Assembly (NCBI GenBank): GCA_038316335.1
Contig: JBBQAM010000044.1
Span: 1-32,839, forward strand
Length of the DNA: 32,839 bases
Source of the DNA: JALHST01 sp038316335
GTDB lineage: Bacteria; Bacteroidota; Bacteroidia; Flavobacteriales; Flavobacteriaceae
Direction of reading: 5' to 3'
Under the pieces are notes generated by a model that ran no database searches, was not told where the DNA came from, and was given only the letters and a program-made list of their open reading frames with translations. Shown piece after piece: positions 7,912 through 15,855 of this stretch. Each line of letters starts with the position of its first letter. Position 1 is the first letter of the stretch. Made by a program: the position numbers and the translations under genes.

Positions 7912-8722
7912 TTCGATAGAAAAAACAACCGAAGATTTTAAAAAACTGTCCATTCAAGTTAGTTTGAATGGACTTTCTTTTTGTATACTTGACACCCTAT
8001 CCAATTCGGTACTTAAATCAAAAAACCTTTTTTTTGACAGGGAACTTAGCCCACACAACCTATTAAAGGAACTTCAGACCTTCTTTGTGCAATTTAATAT
8101 TTTGCAACAGGGCTATTCAGAGGTTATCGTCATTCATAAAAATCAATTTTTCAGCTTAGTCCCAAAATCGTTGTTCAAAGAAGACGAATTGGCCCACTAT
8201 CTAAAATTCAATACCAAAATACTTGCCAATGACCATTTGGCCTTTGATGAAATAAGGAGTTATGATCTTTTCAATGTGTATGTACCCTTTGTAAACATCA
8301 ACAATTATATTTTCGATCTATTCGGGGAATTTGAATTTCAACATCACGGCAGTATCCTTATCAATTCACTTTTGAACAGTCCTAACAGCACTAAAAATCC
8401 GATATGCTTTGTATATGTTTCGGAAAATCAAATGGACCTGATTGTTATCTCCCAAAAAAAACTTTTGTTCTACAATAATTTCAAATACGCCACAAAGGAG
8501 GATTTCATTTATTATCTGCTTTTTACGTTGGAACAACTTGCGCTAGATACTGAAAGTATCGTTTTAAAATTGTTCGGCGCTGTAACCACAAACGATGACA
8601 TCTATGACCTCTGTTATCAGTACATAAAGGATGTCTCAATGCACATACCAAAGAACCATGTAGACTTCGGCATGAATAAAGATATAGAATCGGTCGACTA
8701 TACTGTACTTAGCACCTTATAA
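7886..8722 (+). CDS. DUF3822 family protein (actin-like/PilM-like fold)
   Basis: 278 residues from ATG 7886; the frame extends to 7820, but that extension lies wholly inside the previous gene. Soluble. The architecture suggests the duplicated RNase H/actin fold: LSIQVSLNGLSFCILD at 21-36 in the place of phosphate loop 1, ICFVYVSENQMDLIVISQ at 173-190 as the second lobe hairpin, VLKLFGAVTTNDDIY at 226-240 in the place of the adenosine motif. I recall a Bacteroides structure of this family described as actin-like. Clear nucleotide-binding glycines are lacking, so ATPase activity is doubtful. The stop overlaps the rsmD start (TAATG). An A8 run lies at 8454-8461. Confidence 0.75.
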   Translation: MTKKVRSNNSIEKTTEDFKKLSIQVSLNGLSFCILDTLSNSVLKSKNLFFDRELSPHNLLKELQTFFVQFNILQQGYSEVIVIHKNQFFSLVPKSLFKEDELAHYLKFNTKILANDHLAFDEIRSYDLFNVYVPFVNINNYIFDLFGEFEFQHHGSILINSLLNSPNSTKNPICFVYVSENQMDLIVISQKKLLFYNNFKYATKEDFIYYLLFTLEQLALDTESIVLKLFGAVTTNDDIYDLCYQYIKDVSMHIPKNHVDFGMNKDIESVDYTVLSTL

Positions 8723-9264
8723 TGCGCATTATTTCTGGAACGCATAAGGGCCGTCAAATCAAGGCTCCCAATAAATTACCGGTGAGGCCGACGACCGATA
8801 TGGCCAAAGAGGCGCTCTTTAATATCCTCAACAACCACTATTATTTTGAAGACCTGACCGTCATCGACTTATTTTCAGGTACCGGTAATATTGGCTATGA
8901 GTTTGCCAGTAGGGGCACGAAGCATATCTTATGTGTGGATGACGATCCGGGATGCATTCAATTTATAGCGAAGACCGCCCAAGAACTAGGATTTACGATG
9001 GAAACCCAACGCAGCGATGTTTTTAAATTTCTGACGCAACATACCGCCAAGGCCGATATTATTTTTGCCGACCCCCCATATAAATTATCCTTGGAAGAAT
9101 TTACAAAAATTACAGAACTGGTTTTTCGCAATTCGCTCTTGGCAGATCAAGGAACCTTGATCATCGAACATCCGAAGCAACTCGATTTTTCTGGTATTGA
9201 TAACTTTAAAAGGGCTCGAAAGTACGGCGGCAGCGTATTTAGCTTTTTTGAGGCACAATCATGA
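8722..9264 (+). CDS. rsmD: 16S rRNA (guanine(966)-N2)-methyltransferase RsmD
   Basis: 180 residues, normal length. It methylates G966 of 16S rRNA in the assembled small subunit. Seen: N-terminal MRIISGTHKGRQI, RPTTDMAKEALFNIL at 22-36 (RNA-binding start), SAM loop VIDLFSGTGNIGYEFASRG at 47-65 and catalytic DPPY at 117-120. The start codon shares an A with the DUF3822 stop codon (TAATG). The gene converges on rnpB, with nothing recognisable in the 190 bp between them. Confidence 0.95.
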   Translation: MRIISGTHKGRQIKAPNKLPVRPTTDMAKEALFNILNNHYYFEDLTVIDLFSGTGNIGYEFASRGTKHILCVDDDPGCIQFIAKTAQELGFTMETQRSDVFKFLTQHTAKADIIFADPPYKLSLEEFTKITELVFRNSLLADQGTLIIEHPKQLDFSGIDNFKRARKYGGSVFSFFEAQS

Positions 9265-9452
9265 AATTGATGCTCCAAATTAAAGGGATCGATTTCGTTT
9301 TTTGGGAATTATGAGGCATTAAGGGGGGCAAAATACGATTCTTAGAAGGTAATCACGCATGGTACCCATTGAGTTGGCGAGTAGGCCCCAAACTCTTTGA
9401 AACCAGAGAAAGCGTTTTCCATTTGGCTTCTAAACTCATTTCCTTATAAAAA

Positions 9453-9802
9453 AGCAGGCCATAAGCCGGATTCTGTATGCCCTCGACAATGCCCAGGAAC
9501 TCCCTATCATTTATCTAGTCACGAAATTACTACCGTGATCTAACCGCCTACCCTTCGGCTTGGACGTGCAGCCCTCAAGCACCGATTTACATGGCGTTTC
9601 ACCGCATAGAGTTTACCTGATTTCACTACAGCCGAACTGTACATTCTTTCTGTTGCACTGGTCCGTCCCGAACCCGATTTTCATCGGAACGGGAGACGGG
9701 TGTTACCCGCTATGCCGCACTATGGTGTCCGGACTTTCCTCCTCCGCTCCGACCCCGATAGCTATCGGGGTCAGGAGCAGCGGCGATAAGGTGGCCTGCT
9801 AT
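9453..9802 (-). ncRNA. rnpB: RNase P RNA (class A)
   Basis: RNA of about 350 nt on the minus strand. The universally conserved GAGGAAAGTCCGGAC (CR-I region) lies around 9746-9731 and the 3' hallmark ACAGAATCCGGCTTA around 9475-9461. P1 pairs AGCAGGCCA (9800-9792) with TGGCCTGCT (9461-9453). A P12-like hairpin with CCCGTTCCGAT and ATCGGGTTCGGG lies near 9695-9667. The P3 position holds a perfect 22-nt palindrome at 9751-9772. A six-T run (9453-9448) directly after P1 probably ends transcription. The RNA is the catalytic subunit that matures tRNA 5' ends. Ends are accurate to a few bases. Confidence 0.95.
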
Positions 9803-9804
9803 GG

Positions 9805-9812
9805 CAAAGTTA
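9805..9812 (-). promoter_or_regulatory. -7 box TAACTTTG of rnpB
   Basis: TAACTTTG matches TAnnTTTG and ends 3-5 nt before the predicted RNase P RNA 5' end, so the primary transcript could start at or within a base or two of the mature P1 helix. No clear -33 TTTG is present. Confidence 0.65.
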
Positions 9813-9877
9813 CGGCAATTGTTGATAAATAAGTCGGTAAACCAAGGCAAATAGACCCCAGTATGCCTTGCTATTTT

Positions 9878-9905
9878 TATATTTGTAAAAATGCCGTTTG
9901 GCATT
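9878..9905 (+). promoter_or_regulatory. dnaX promoter -7 box and 5'-end hairpin
   Basis: TATATTTG at 9878-9885 is a consensus -7 box. Just downstream, where the transcript should begin, AATGCC (9890-9895) and GGCATT (9900-9905) form a perfect 6-bp stem with a GTTT loop. The hairpin ends 17 nt before the proposed TTG start. The -33 element is weak. Confidence 0.55.
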
Positions 9906-9922
9906 CCCTAAAATCGGTAATA

Positions 9923-11746
9923 TTGGAACCTTTTATCGTATCGGCGCGAAAATACAGACCTCAATCCTTTAAGGATGTTGTTGGCCAAGCGGCCATTACC
10001 AATACGCTTACCAATGCCATCGAAAGCAACCATTTGGCACAAGCGCTATTGTTCACCGGACCAAGAGGCGTTGGAAAAACTACCTGTGCCCGTATTTTGG
10101 CCAAACAAATCAATTCAGATGGTACCGAAAAAGAGGATGAGGACTTTGCCTTTAATATTTTTGAATTGGATGCCGCTTCGAACAATTCGGTCGATGACAT
10201 ACGAAACCTAATCGACCAGGTTCGTATTCCACCCCAAATCGGCAAGTACAAGGTGTATATCATTGACGAGGTACATATGTTGTCCCAATCTGCCTTCAAT
10301 GCCTTTTTGAAGACCTTAGAGGAACCTCCAAAACATGCCATTTTTATTCTTGCCACAACAGAAAAGCATAAAATAATCCCTACGATTCTTTCACGGTGTC
10401 AAATATTCGATTTTAAACGAATTACCGTTAAGGATGCCGCCGAATATTTAAAATATATTGCCGAGAAACAAGGTATCGATGCCGAAGAAGATGCCTTACA
10501 TATTATTGCCCAAAAAGCCGATGGTGCCATGCGCGATGCACTTTCAATTTTTGATAGGGTCGTGAGTTTTTCAGGCAAAAACCTTACTCGAAAGGCTGTT
10601 ACCGAAAATCTAAACGTTCTTGATTATGAAACCTTTATCACTACAACTGAACTTATATTAACACATAACATTCCGGATCTGCTCCTTCTATTTAATAAAA
10701 CGTTGGCATTAGGTTTTGATGGGCACCATTTTATTACGGGGCTTGCTACCCATTTTCGAGATCTTATGGTATGCCGGTTCAAGGATACCCTTGAATTATT
10801 GGAAGTTGGTGAGTCTACAAAAAATAAGTATCTGGAGCAATCCAAAAAAGCATCCGATCCGTTTTTATTGAGAGCCTTGGACATGGCCAATGACTGTGAC
10901 CTAAAATACAAGGCCAGTAAAAATCAGCGGCTACTGGTGGAGCTCACCTTAATGAAACTTGCCTCCATTGATTTTAATGGTGAAAAAAAAAATCCTGAAT
11001 CGGTTGCATTAAACAATACTACTATAGATTTTATTGCCCCTGCATCATTCTATAAAAATTTTAGTCGCACCCCCAAAGTCACTGACCCACTGACAGATAC
11101 GACCGCCCTAGAAGCTGAGCCAATCGCGTTTCAAGAGGATCTCATAACTGAGGAAAAACAAAGGAAGCGCGATTTTTCAAAGCTGACAACTGAATCGGTC
11201 GAGGTAATTCAGGCAGAAACTTCGACTTCATTCTCTGAAACCGATAGCATTGTCGTTCATAAAATCGGTATTTCCCCACCTATAAATAGGGTTTCCGGTC
11301 TTTCGCTTGCCAGTCTCAAGGCCAAAAAGGCCCATGAACTGAGCAAAAAAGATGAAACCATTGACAAAGACCTACTACCCAGGGAAGATTTTACGGAGGA
11401 GGAATTACGGCTGCATTGGACAAATTTTGTTCATAAAATCGATGCTGAAGGAAGAAAGATTTTGGCCTCGAGCCTGCAAACCGATACTCCGAAATTAAGA
11501 GATGGAACCATCATTCAACTCGAACTGCCGAACGACACAATGAAAAAAGAAATTGAACGTGAGCAGTATGACCTTATAGACTATTTACGTCAAAAATTAA
11601 ATAACCATTTTATTGAATTAAATATCAAGGTCAATGAAACGACCGCCAAAAGATTTGCGTTTACCCCCGAAGAGAAATATCAGAAATTACGGGAAAAAAA
11701 TCCTGCCATTGACATTTTAAGAAAAGAATTCGATTTAGACTTATAG
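9923..11746 (+). CDS. dnaX: DNA polymerase III subunits tau/gamma (clamp loader)
   Basis: 607 residues from a TTG start. The start is chosen because the flavobacterial N-terminus (M)EPFIVSARKYRPQSFKDVVGQ begins exactly there, and because the upstream in-frame ATG (9863) lies before the -7 box. AAA+ motifs: Walker A GPRGVGKTT at 46-54, Walker B YIIDEVHML at 112-120, sensor TTEKHK near 145-150, SRC at 157-159. The core with domain III ends around residue 350; a polar linker and a C-terminal tau-type domain follow (about 495-607). The zinc-module cysteines of E. coli DnaX are absent: residues 64-78 are acidic instead. The protein loads the beta clamp and, as tau, binds polymerase and helicase. 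An A10 run at codons 354-357 may create a short form. Confidence 0.95.
   Translation: MEPFIVSARKYRPQSFKDVVGQAAITNTLTNAIESNHLAQALLFTGPRGVGKTTCARILAKQINSDGTEKEDEDFAFNIFELDAASNNSVDDIRNLIDQVRIPPQIGKYKVYIIDEVHMLSQSAFNAFLKTLEEPPKHAIFILATTEKHKIIPTILSRCQIFDFKRITVKDAAEYLKYIAEKQGIDAEEDALHIIAQKADGAMRDALSIFDRVVSFSGKNLTRKAVTENLNVLDYETFITTTELILTHNIPDLLLLFNKTLALGFDGHHFITGLATHFRDLMVCRFKDTLELLEVGESTKNKYLEQSKKASDPFLLRALDMANDCDLKYKASKNQRLLVELTLMKLASIDFNGEKKNPESVALNNTTIDFIAPASFYKNFSRTPKVTDPLTDTTALEAEPIAFQEDLITEEKQRKRDFSKLTTESVEVIQAETSTSFSETDSIVVHKIGISPPINRVSGLSLASLKAKKAHELSKKDETIDKDLLPREDFTEEELRLHWTNFVHKIDAEGRKILASSLQTDTPKLRDGTIIQLELPNDTMKKEIEREQYDLIDYLRQKLNNHFIELNIKVNETTAKRFAFTPEEKYQKLREKNPAIDILRKEFDLDL
10983..10992 (+). 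promoter_or_regulatory. A10 homopolymer in dnaX, candidate slippage site for a gamma-like product
   Basis: Ten consecutive A bases span codons 354-357 (GAA AAA AAA AAT). One extra A in the RNA (or a -1 shift) gives ...KKKS then TGA, a 358-residue protein; one missing A gives seven or so altered codons and then TAA (about 362 residues). Both products would end right after clamp-loader domain III. Slippage has not been shown here. Confidence 0.5.
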
Positions 11747-11753
11747 CAGCGGC

Positions 11754-12116
11754 TCAATCAGGTCGATCGGCCCCAAATTTTATCCGAATGGCAATTAAAA
11801 ACATGGCCATCGAAATAATCAAGAGACCAAAGGCTTCCCTTCCTTCCTCAACATCGGTAGAACTCATACCCTGGGCAAAATCAAATCCTTCGAAATGATT
11901 TGGAAATACATAGATAAATCCAAATATACCCAAAACACCTAATATCAAGGGAATGTAGGGTTTTATCCTATCGCTTGCAAAACCAATTGACACTGCGGCG
12001 GCTACCCCGTAAATCACCATCCAAATCACGGGATCTGGATCATTATACTGCAAAAGCGCTGCAATAATACACAGGATTGCAAAAATCCATGCCAATACTT
12101 TATAGAATGAATTCAT
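11754..12116 (-). CDS. Transmembrane family 220 (TMEM220-like) protein
   Basis: 120 residues with about four hydrophobic helices (5-23, 30-48, 53-71, 95-112). The block LLQYNDPDPVIWMVIYG at 21-37 is the signature I associate with the TMEM220 family, small membrane proteins shared by bacteria and animals with no firm molecular function. The gene converges on dnaX with only 7 bp between stop codons and is divergent from miaE. A TAGATTTG box at 12175-12168 is positioned to drive it with a leader of about 45 nt. Confidence 0.75.
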   Translation of the reverse strand: MNSFYKVLAWIFAILCIIAALLQYNDPDPVIWMVIYGVAAAVSIGFASDRIKPYIPLILGVLGIFGFIYVFPNHFEGFDFAQGMSSTDVEEGREAFGLLIISMAMFLIAIRIKFGADRPD

Positions 12117-12136
12117 TGGTCATCAATTTATCTGAT

Positions 12137-12175
12137 TTTGAATGATATTCCTTTCATCGTACCTTTGCAAATCTA
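12137..12175. promoter_or_regulatory. Back-to-back divergent promoter between TMEM220 gene and miaE
   Basis: Plus strand: TTTG at 12137-12140, 19-nt spacer, TACCTTTG at 12160-12167, a full consensus promoter about 20 nt before miaE. Minus strand: TAGATTTG at 12175-12168, directly abutting the plus -7 box, so the two boxes form the near-symmetric TACCTTTGCAAATCTA. The minus side lacks a clear -33 element. Confidence 0.75.
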
Positions 12176-12188
12176 ATAATCTAACGCT

Positions 12189-12770
12189 ATGCTTGGCCTA
12201 AAATTGCCTACTGACCCGCGTTGGGTCAACATCGTTGAGAAAAATATCGACGATATCCTGATCGATCATGCCTACTGTGAACAGAAGGCAGCAAGCACCG
12301 CCATTTCGTTGATTATCGGCTTTCCCGAATATACCGAACTCGTACAAGAAATGATTTCATTGTCACGTGAGGAAATGGCCCATTTTAAAATGGTGCATGA
12401 TCGAATACTTGCACGTGGAAAAACCTTGGGGAGAGACCGAAAAGACGCGTATGTAATCGCCTTGTTGAAATTTTTTCCAAAAGGCGGAAGTAGGACGACC
12501 CAATTGGTGCATCGCTTGTTGTATGCAGCCTTGATCGAAGCAAGAAGCTGTGAGCGCTTTAGGTTACTATCAGAACAACTGAAGGATAAAGAGTTGGCGA
12601 ATTTCTACAAAACCTTAATGATCAGTGAAGCAGGCCATTATACCTTGTTCCTGAAATTCGCAAGGCAATATGGCAATCGTGCTGAAGTCGATAAAAAATG
12701 GCACGATCTTTTAGAATTCGAGGCCGATATAATGAAAGATCTTGGTAAAGACCTCACAATTCATGGATGA
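12189..12770 (+). CDS. miaE: tRNA-(ms2io6A)-hydroxylase MiaE
   Basis: 193 residues. A non-haem diiron monooxygenase with a ferritin-like four-helix bundle that hydroxylates the isopentenyl group of ms2i6A37 in tRNAs reading U-starting codons. Ligand candidates: E31 (YCEQKAAS), E62 with H65 (REEMAHF), E117 (EARSCERF), E147 with H150 (SEAGHY), i.e. two ExxH motifs as expected. Preceded by a consensus promoter. A MiaA/MiaB partner is not in the window. No terminator was seen in the 116 bp between it and the convergent ppx. Confidence 0.93.
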   Translation: MLGLKLPTDPRWVNIVEKNIDDILIDHAYCEQKAASTAISLIIGFPEYTELVQEMISLSREEMAHFKMVHDRILARGKTLGRDRKDAYVIALLKFFPKGGSRTTQLVHRLLYAALIEARSCERFRLLSEQLKDKELANFYKTLMISEAGHYTLFLKFARQYGNRAEVDKKWHDLLEFEADIMKDLGKDLTIHG

Positions 12771-12886
12771 CCTTTTGATTTTGGGCTTTTAAGGGACCGC
12801 GTGTATAGCTTGCAATCCTTTTTCCTTGACTGGGTGCCCAATTTAGCGAACTGTCACAGGTTTAAAATCAATACTATGTTCTGGAA

Positions 12887-13771
12887 TCAAACTGCATAAT
12901 ATAAGGCATTGATGATACCGTCTGAAAGTCCAATTTTAGGAACATAGATTTTCTTAGCCCCACTCCACTTAGCCACCGAAAGGAAAATTCGCGCAGCAGG
13001 AATAATGACGTCGGCCCGATCAGGATTCAAACCCAATTCTGAAATGCGTTCTTCATACGTTAGGTTTTGCAAAACACGATACTGACGATACAACCCAGAA
13101 TACGTTAATGGTTCACCCTCTTTATGGCCAGACATTTTATGTAGTTTGTTGATATTGCCCCCCGAACCAATAATGTACAGTTTATTGGTTGTATGGATCC
13201 ACGATCGAATCCAATTTTCAAGACTTTGCCACACTTCATCACCTACTTTATTATTAAGTATGCGCACCGTACCTAATTGGAAGGATTTCGAAATTTGTAT
13301 TTCACCTTCGGAAAAAAGCGTGAACTCGGTGCTTCCACCTCCTACATCAATATATAAATAGGAGCTATCTGGTTGAATGATATGCTGCACATTAGTTGCA
13401 GCGATAATCGATGCCTCTCGCTTTCCATCGATTATTTCTACTCGAATACCACATTCCTGGGAGATAACATCGACAATTTCGTGTCCGTTCGCTGCCTCCC
13501 GAATGGCCGAAGTAGCGCAGGCCATATATTTTTCGACTTCGGAAACTTCCATCAAAAGTTTGAAAGCTTTCATGGTATTCACAATTCGATCTGCATTACG
13601 GTCAGATATTTTGCCCATGGTAAAGGCATCCTTGCCAAGGCGCACGGGGACCCTGATTAGGGAATTCTTGTGAAATTGGGTCTTTTTATCCGCTTCCTCG
13701 ATAACATTTTGTGTCAAAAGACGTATTGCGTTGGAGCCGATATCGATTGCGGCAAATTTACGGACTTTCAA
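12887..13771 (-). CDS. ppx: Exopolyphosphatase / Ppx-GppA family phosphatase
   Basis: 294 residues, i.e. only the two actin-like lobes; the C-terminal HD-like and helical domains of the ~500-residue E. coli Ppx are missing, which is normal for this group. Seen: AAIDIGSNAIRLL at 7-19 (first phosphate loop), KREAS with candidate catalytic E119, YIDVGGGSTEF at 140-150 (second loop), GSGGN near 203-207. It releases phosphate from polyphosphate ends or hydrolyses pppGpp. It follows ppk1 after 11 bp, so maker and breaker of polyphosphate share a transcript. Confidence 0.88.
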   Translation of the reverse strand: MKVRKFAAIDIGSNAIRLLTQNVIEEADKKTQFHKNSLIRVPVRLGKDAFTMGKISDRNADRIVNTMKAFKLLMEVSEVEKYMACATSAIREAANGHEIVDVISQECGIRVEIIDGKREASIIAATNVQHIIQPDSSYLYIDVGGGSTEFTLFSEGEIQISKSFQLGTVRILNNKVGDEVWQSLENWIRSWIHTTNKLYIIGSGGNINKLHKMSGHKEGEPLTYSGLYRQYRVLQNLTYEERISELGLNPDRADVIIPAARIFLSVAKWSGAKKIYVPKIGLSDGIINALYYAV

Positions 13772-13782
13772 TCTGAAGGTAT

Positions 13783-15855
13783 TTATTCTTTCTGTTTGTT
13801 CAAATAATAATCATACATGGCAAATTGAGAACGTATTTTTGGCAAACTACTTTTTCGATATGCATTGTCTTGGCTTTCCGAAAAGATCCTTGCCTTCACA
13901 TTGTCGTTCCAAGAAATTTCGAAGGTATCAATGAGTTCCTGCTTAATATCCTCATCGTAAATAGGACACCCCACCTCAACGCGATAGTCTAGGTTTCGAG
14001 TCATCCAATCAGCCGATGAAATAAATACCTTTGCACTTTCTCCTTTCCCGAAAATAAAGACCCTAGGATGCTCCAAAAATTTATCGACGATACTTATGGC
14101 CTCGATATTTTCACTCATCTCTTTTACTCCGGGTATTAAACAGCAGATGCCTCGAATGATCAACTGGATCTTCACTCCTGCCCTACTTGCTTCGTACAAT
14201 TTATCGACCATTTTATAAGAGGTAAAACTGTTCATCTTGATTCTTATAAAGGCTTCATGGCCTTGTTTGGCCCTTTTAATTTCCTTTTGGATCAATTTCG
14301 TGAAGACCTCCTGTGTATAATGTGGCGATACGACCAAGTGCTTATAATTTGTGATCTTGAACGTAGTTTCAAAAAAATCAAACACTTTGTTCAATTCCTT
14401 CAAAATTGGTTCATGGGCCGTAAACAGCGTATAATCTGTATATATTCTGGCCGTAGATTCATTGAAGTTGCCCGTGCTAATAAACCCATATCTTTTTAAA
14501 ACATGATGCTCCTCCCGCTCGATAACACAAATTTTACTGTGTACTTTAAGTCCGGGCACCCCAAATTTCAATTTGACTCCTTCGGCTTGAAATTGTTCGG
14601 CATATTCTATATTTGCGCGCTCATCAAACCGCGCCTGTAACTCTATCTGGACCGTAACCTGCTTGCCATTTTTTGCTGCATTGATAAGTGATGCCGCCAC
14701 TTGAGAATTGTTGGCCAGGCGGTATAGGGTTATTTTTATACTTTTTACTTTGGGATCCAAGGCGGCTTCCCGCAGAAACTTGATGACATATGCAAAAGTA
14801 TGATACGGACTATACTGAAGAAAATCCTTCTTGGCAATTTGTTCAAGAATGCTCCCTTCCATGCTAAGACCTTTTACAGGTAAAGGTGTTATCTTTTCAT
14901 ATAATAAATCGTTTCTGCCCAAACTGGGAAAGTCCATATAATCCCTACGGTTATGATAACGGCCCCCGGGTATAACGCTATCGGTATCCTCGATATTCAT
15001 CTTGTCCTTCAGATATTTCAGCGTGTCCCTACCGATGCTTTTATCATACACAAAGCGTACCGGGTCACTGATCTTGCGATGTTCAACGCTCGTAGATATC
15101 TTTTCTATAAAGCTTTTACTTAGGTCATTGTCAATATCTAATTCTGCGTCACGTGTAATCTTGATCATGTGCGCCGAGATGGACTCATACTCGAACATGG
15201 TAAAAATACTTCTAAGACAATACCGTATAAGGTCATCCAACATGATGATATAACTCTTATTACCTTCTTTCGGAAGTTCAATAAAGCGATTTATGCCTTT
15301 AGGGATTTCAATAAGCGCGAAGCGTTTTTCCTTGTTTCTACTACTGTTCCCTCCCAAAATAATCATTTTTACGGCCAGATATGCGGCGGTATCCTTAAGC
15401 GTAGGGAATTTTGTAAGGTCATTTAGGATAATGGTCATGAGCTGCGGGCTCACATTTTCAATAAAGTATTGTTTGGCATGTTCAGCCTGACATTCCTTGA
15501 GTTTCTTCTCGTTGAGTATGAATATATTCTTTTTTTCAAGTTCATTCTCAATATTCTTTAATACATGTAAACTTTTGGTTTGTTGTTTAATGACGATTTC
15601 GGTAATCTCTTCGAGTAAATCCTTGGCAATCTCACCACCCAGGACACTTCTTCCAGATTTTCCGGCTTCAGCGATGCGTTTTACGGTCGCGTAACGTACC
15701 TTAAAGAACTCATCTAGATTGTTCGAAAAAATTCCAAGAAATCGCAGTCGGTCAATTAATGGTACATTTTTATCGGAACTCTCTTGTAAAACCCGTTCAT
15801 TGAACCATAACCAACTGATTTCCCTATTTACGTATTGGTTTTTGGTCTTTATCAT
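13783..15855 (-). CDS. ppk1: Polyphosphate kinase 1
   Basis: 690 residues, full length. It makes polyphosphate from ATP through a phosphohistidine. N-terminal block REISWLWFNERVLQES at 11-26 and NNLDEFF at 45-51; the autophosphorylated histidine is H439 in LKVHSKICV, and the second catalytic histidine is H596 in FLEHPRVFIF, spaced 157 residues as in E. coli. SSADWMTRNLDYRVE at 613-627 is the phospholipase-D-like signature. The start overlaps the sixA stop (ATGA) and ppx follows at 11 bp, so sixA-ppk1-ppx is one operon. The enzyme is peripheral at the inner membrane in other species. Confidence 0.96.
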   Translation of the reverse strand: MIKTKNQYVNREISWLWFNERVLQESSDKNVPLIDRLRFLGIFSNNLDEFFKVRYATVKRIAEAGKSGRSVLGGEIAKDLLEEITEIVIKQQTKSLHVLKNIENELEKKNIFILNEKKLKECQAEHAKQYFIENVSPQLMTIILNDLTKFPTLKDTAAYLAVKMIILGGNSSRNKEKRFALIEIPKGINRFIELPKEGNKSYIIMLDDLIRYCLRSIFTMFEYESISAHMIKITRDAELDIDNDLSKSFIEKISTSVEHRKISDPVRFVYDKSIGRDTLKYLKDKMNIEDTDSVIPGGRYHNRRDYMDFPSLGRNDLLYEKITPLPVKGLSMEGSILEQIAKKDFLQYSPYHTFAYVIKFLREAALDPKVKSIKITLYRLANNSQVAASLINAAKNGKQVTVQIELQARFDERANIEYAEQFQAEGVKLKFGVPGLKVHSKICVIEREEHHVLKRYGFISTGNFNESTARIYTDYTLFTAHEPILKELNKVFDFFETTFKITNYKHLVVSPHYTQEVFTKLIQKEIKRAKQGHEAFIRIKMNSFTSYKMVDKLYEASRAGVKIQLIIRGICCLIPGVKEMSENIEAISIVDKFLEHPRVFIFGKGESAKVFISSADWMTRNLDYRVEVGCPIYDEDIKQELIDTFEISWNDNVKARIFSESQDNAYRKSSLPKIRSQFAMYDYYLNKQKE

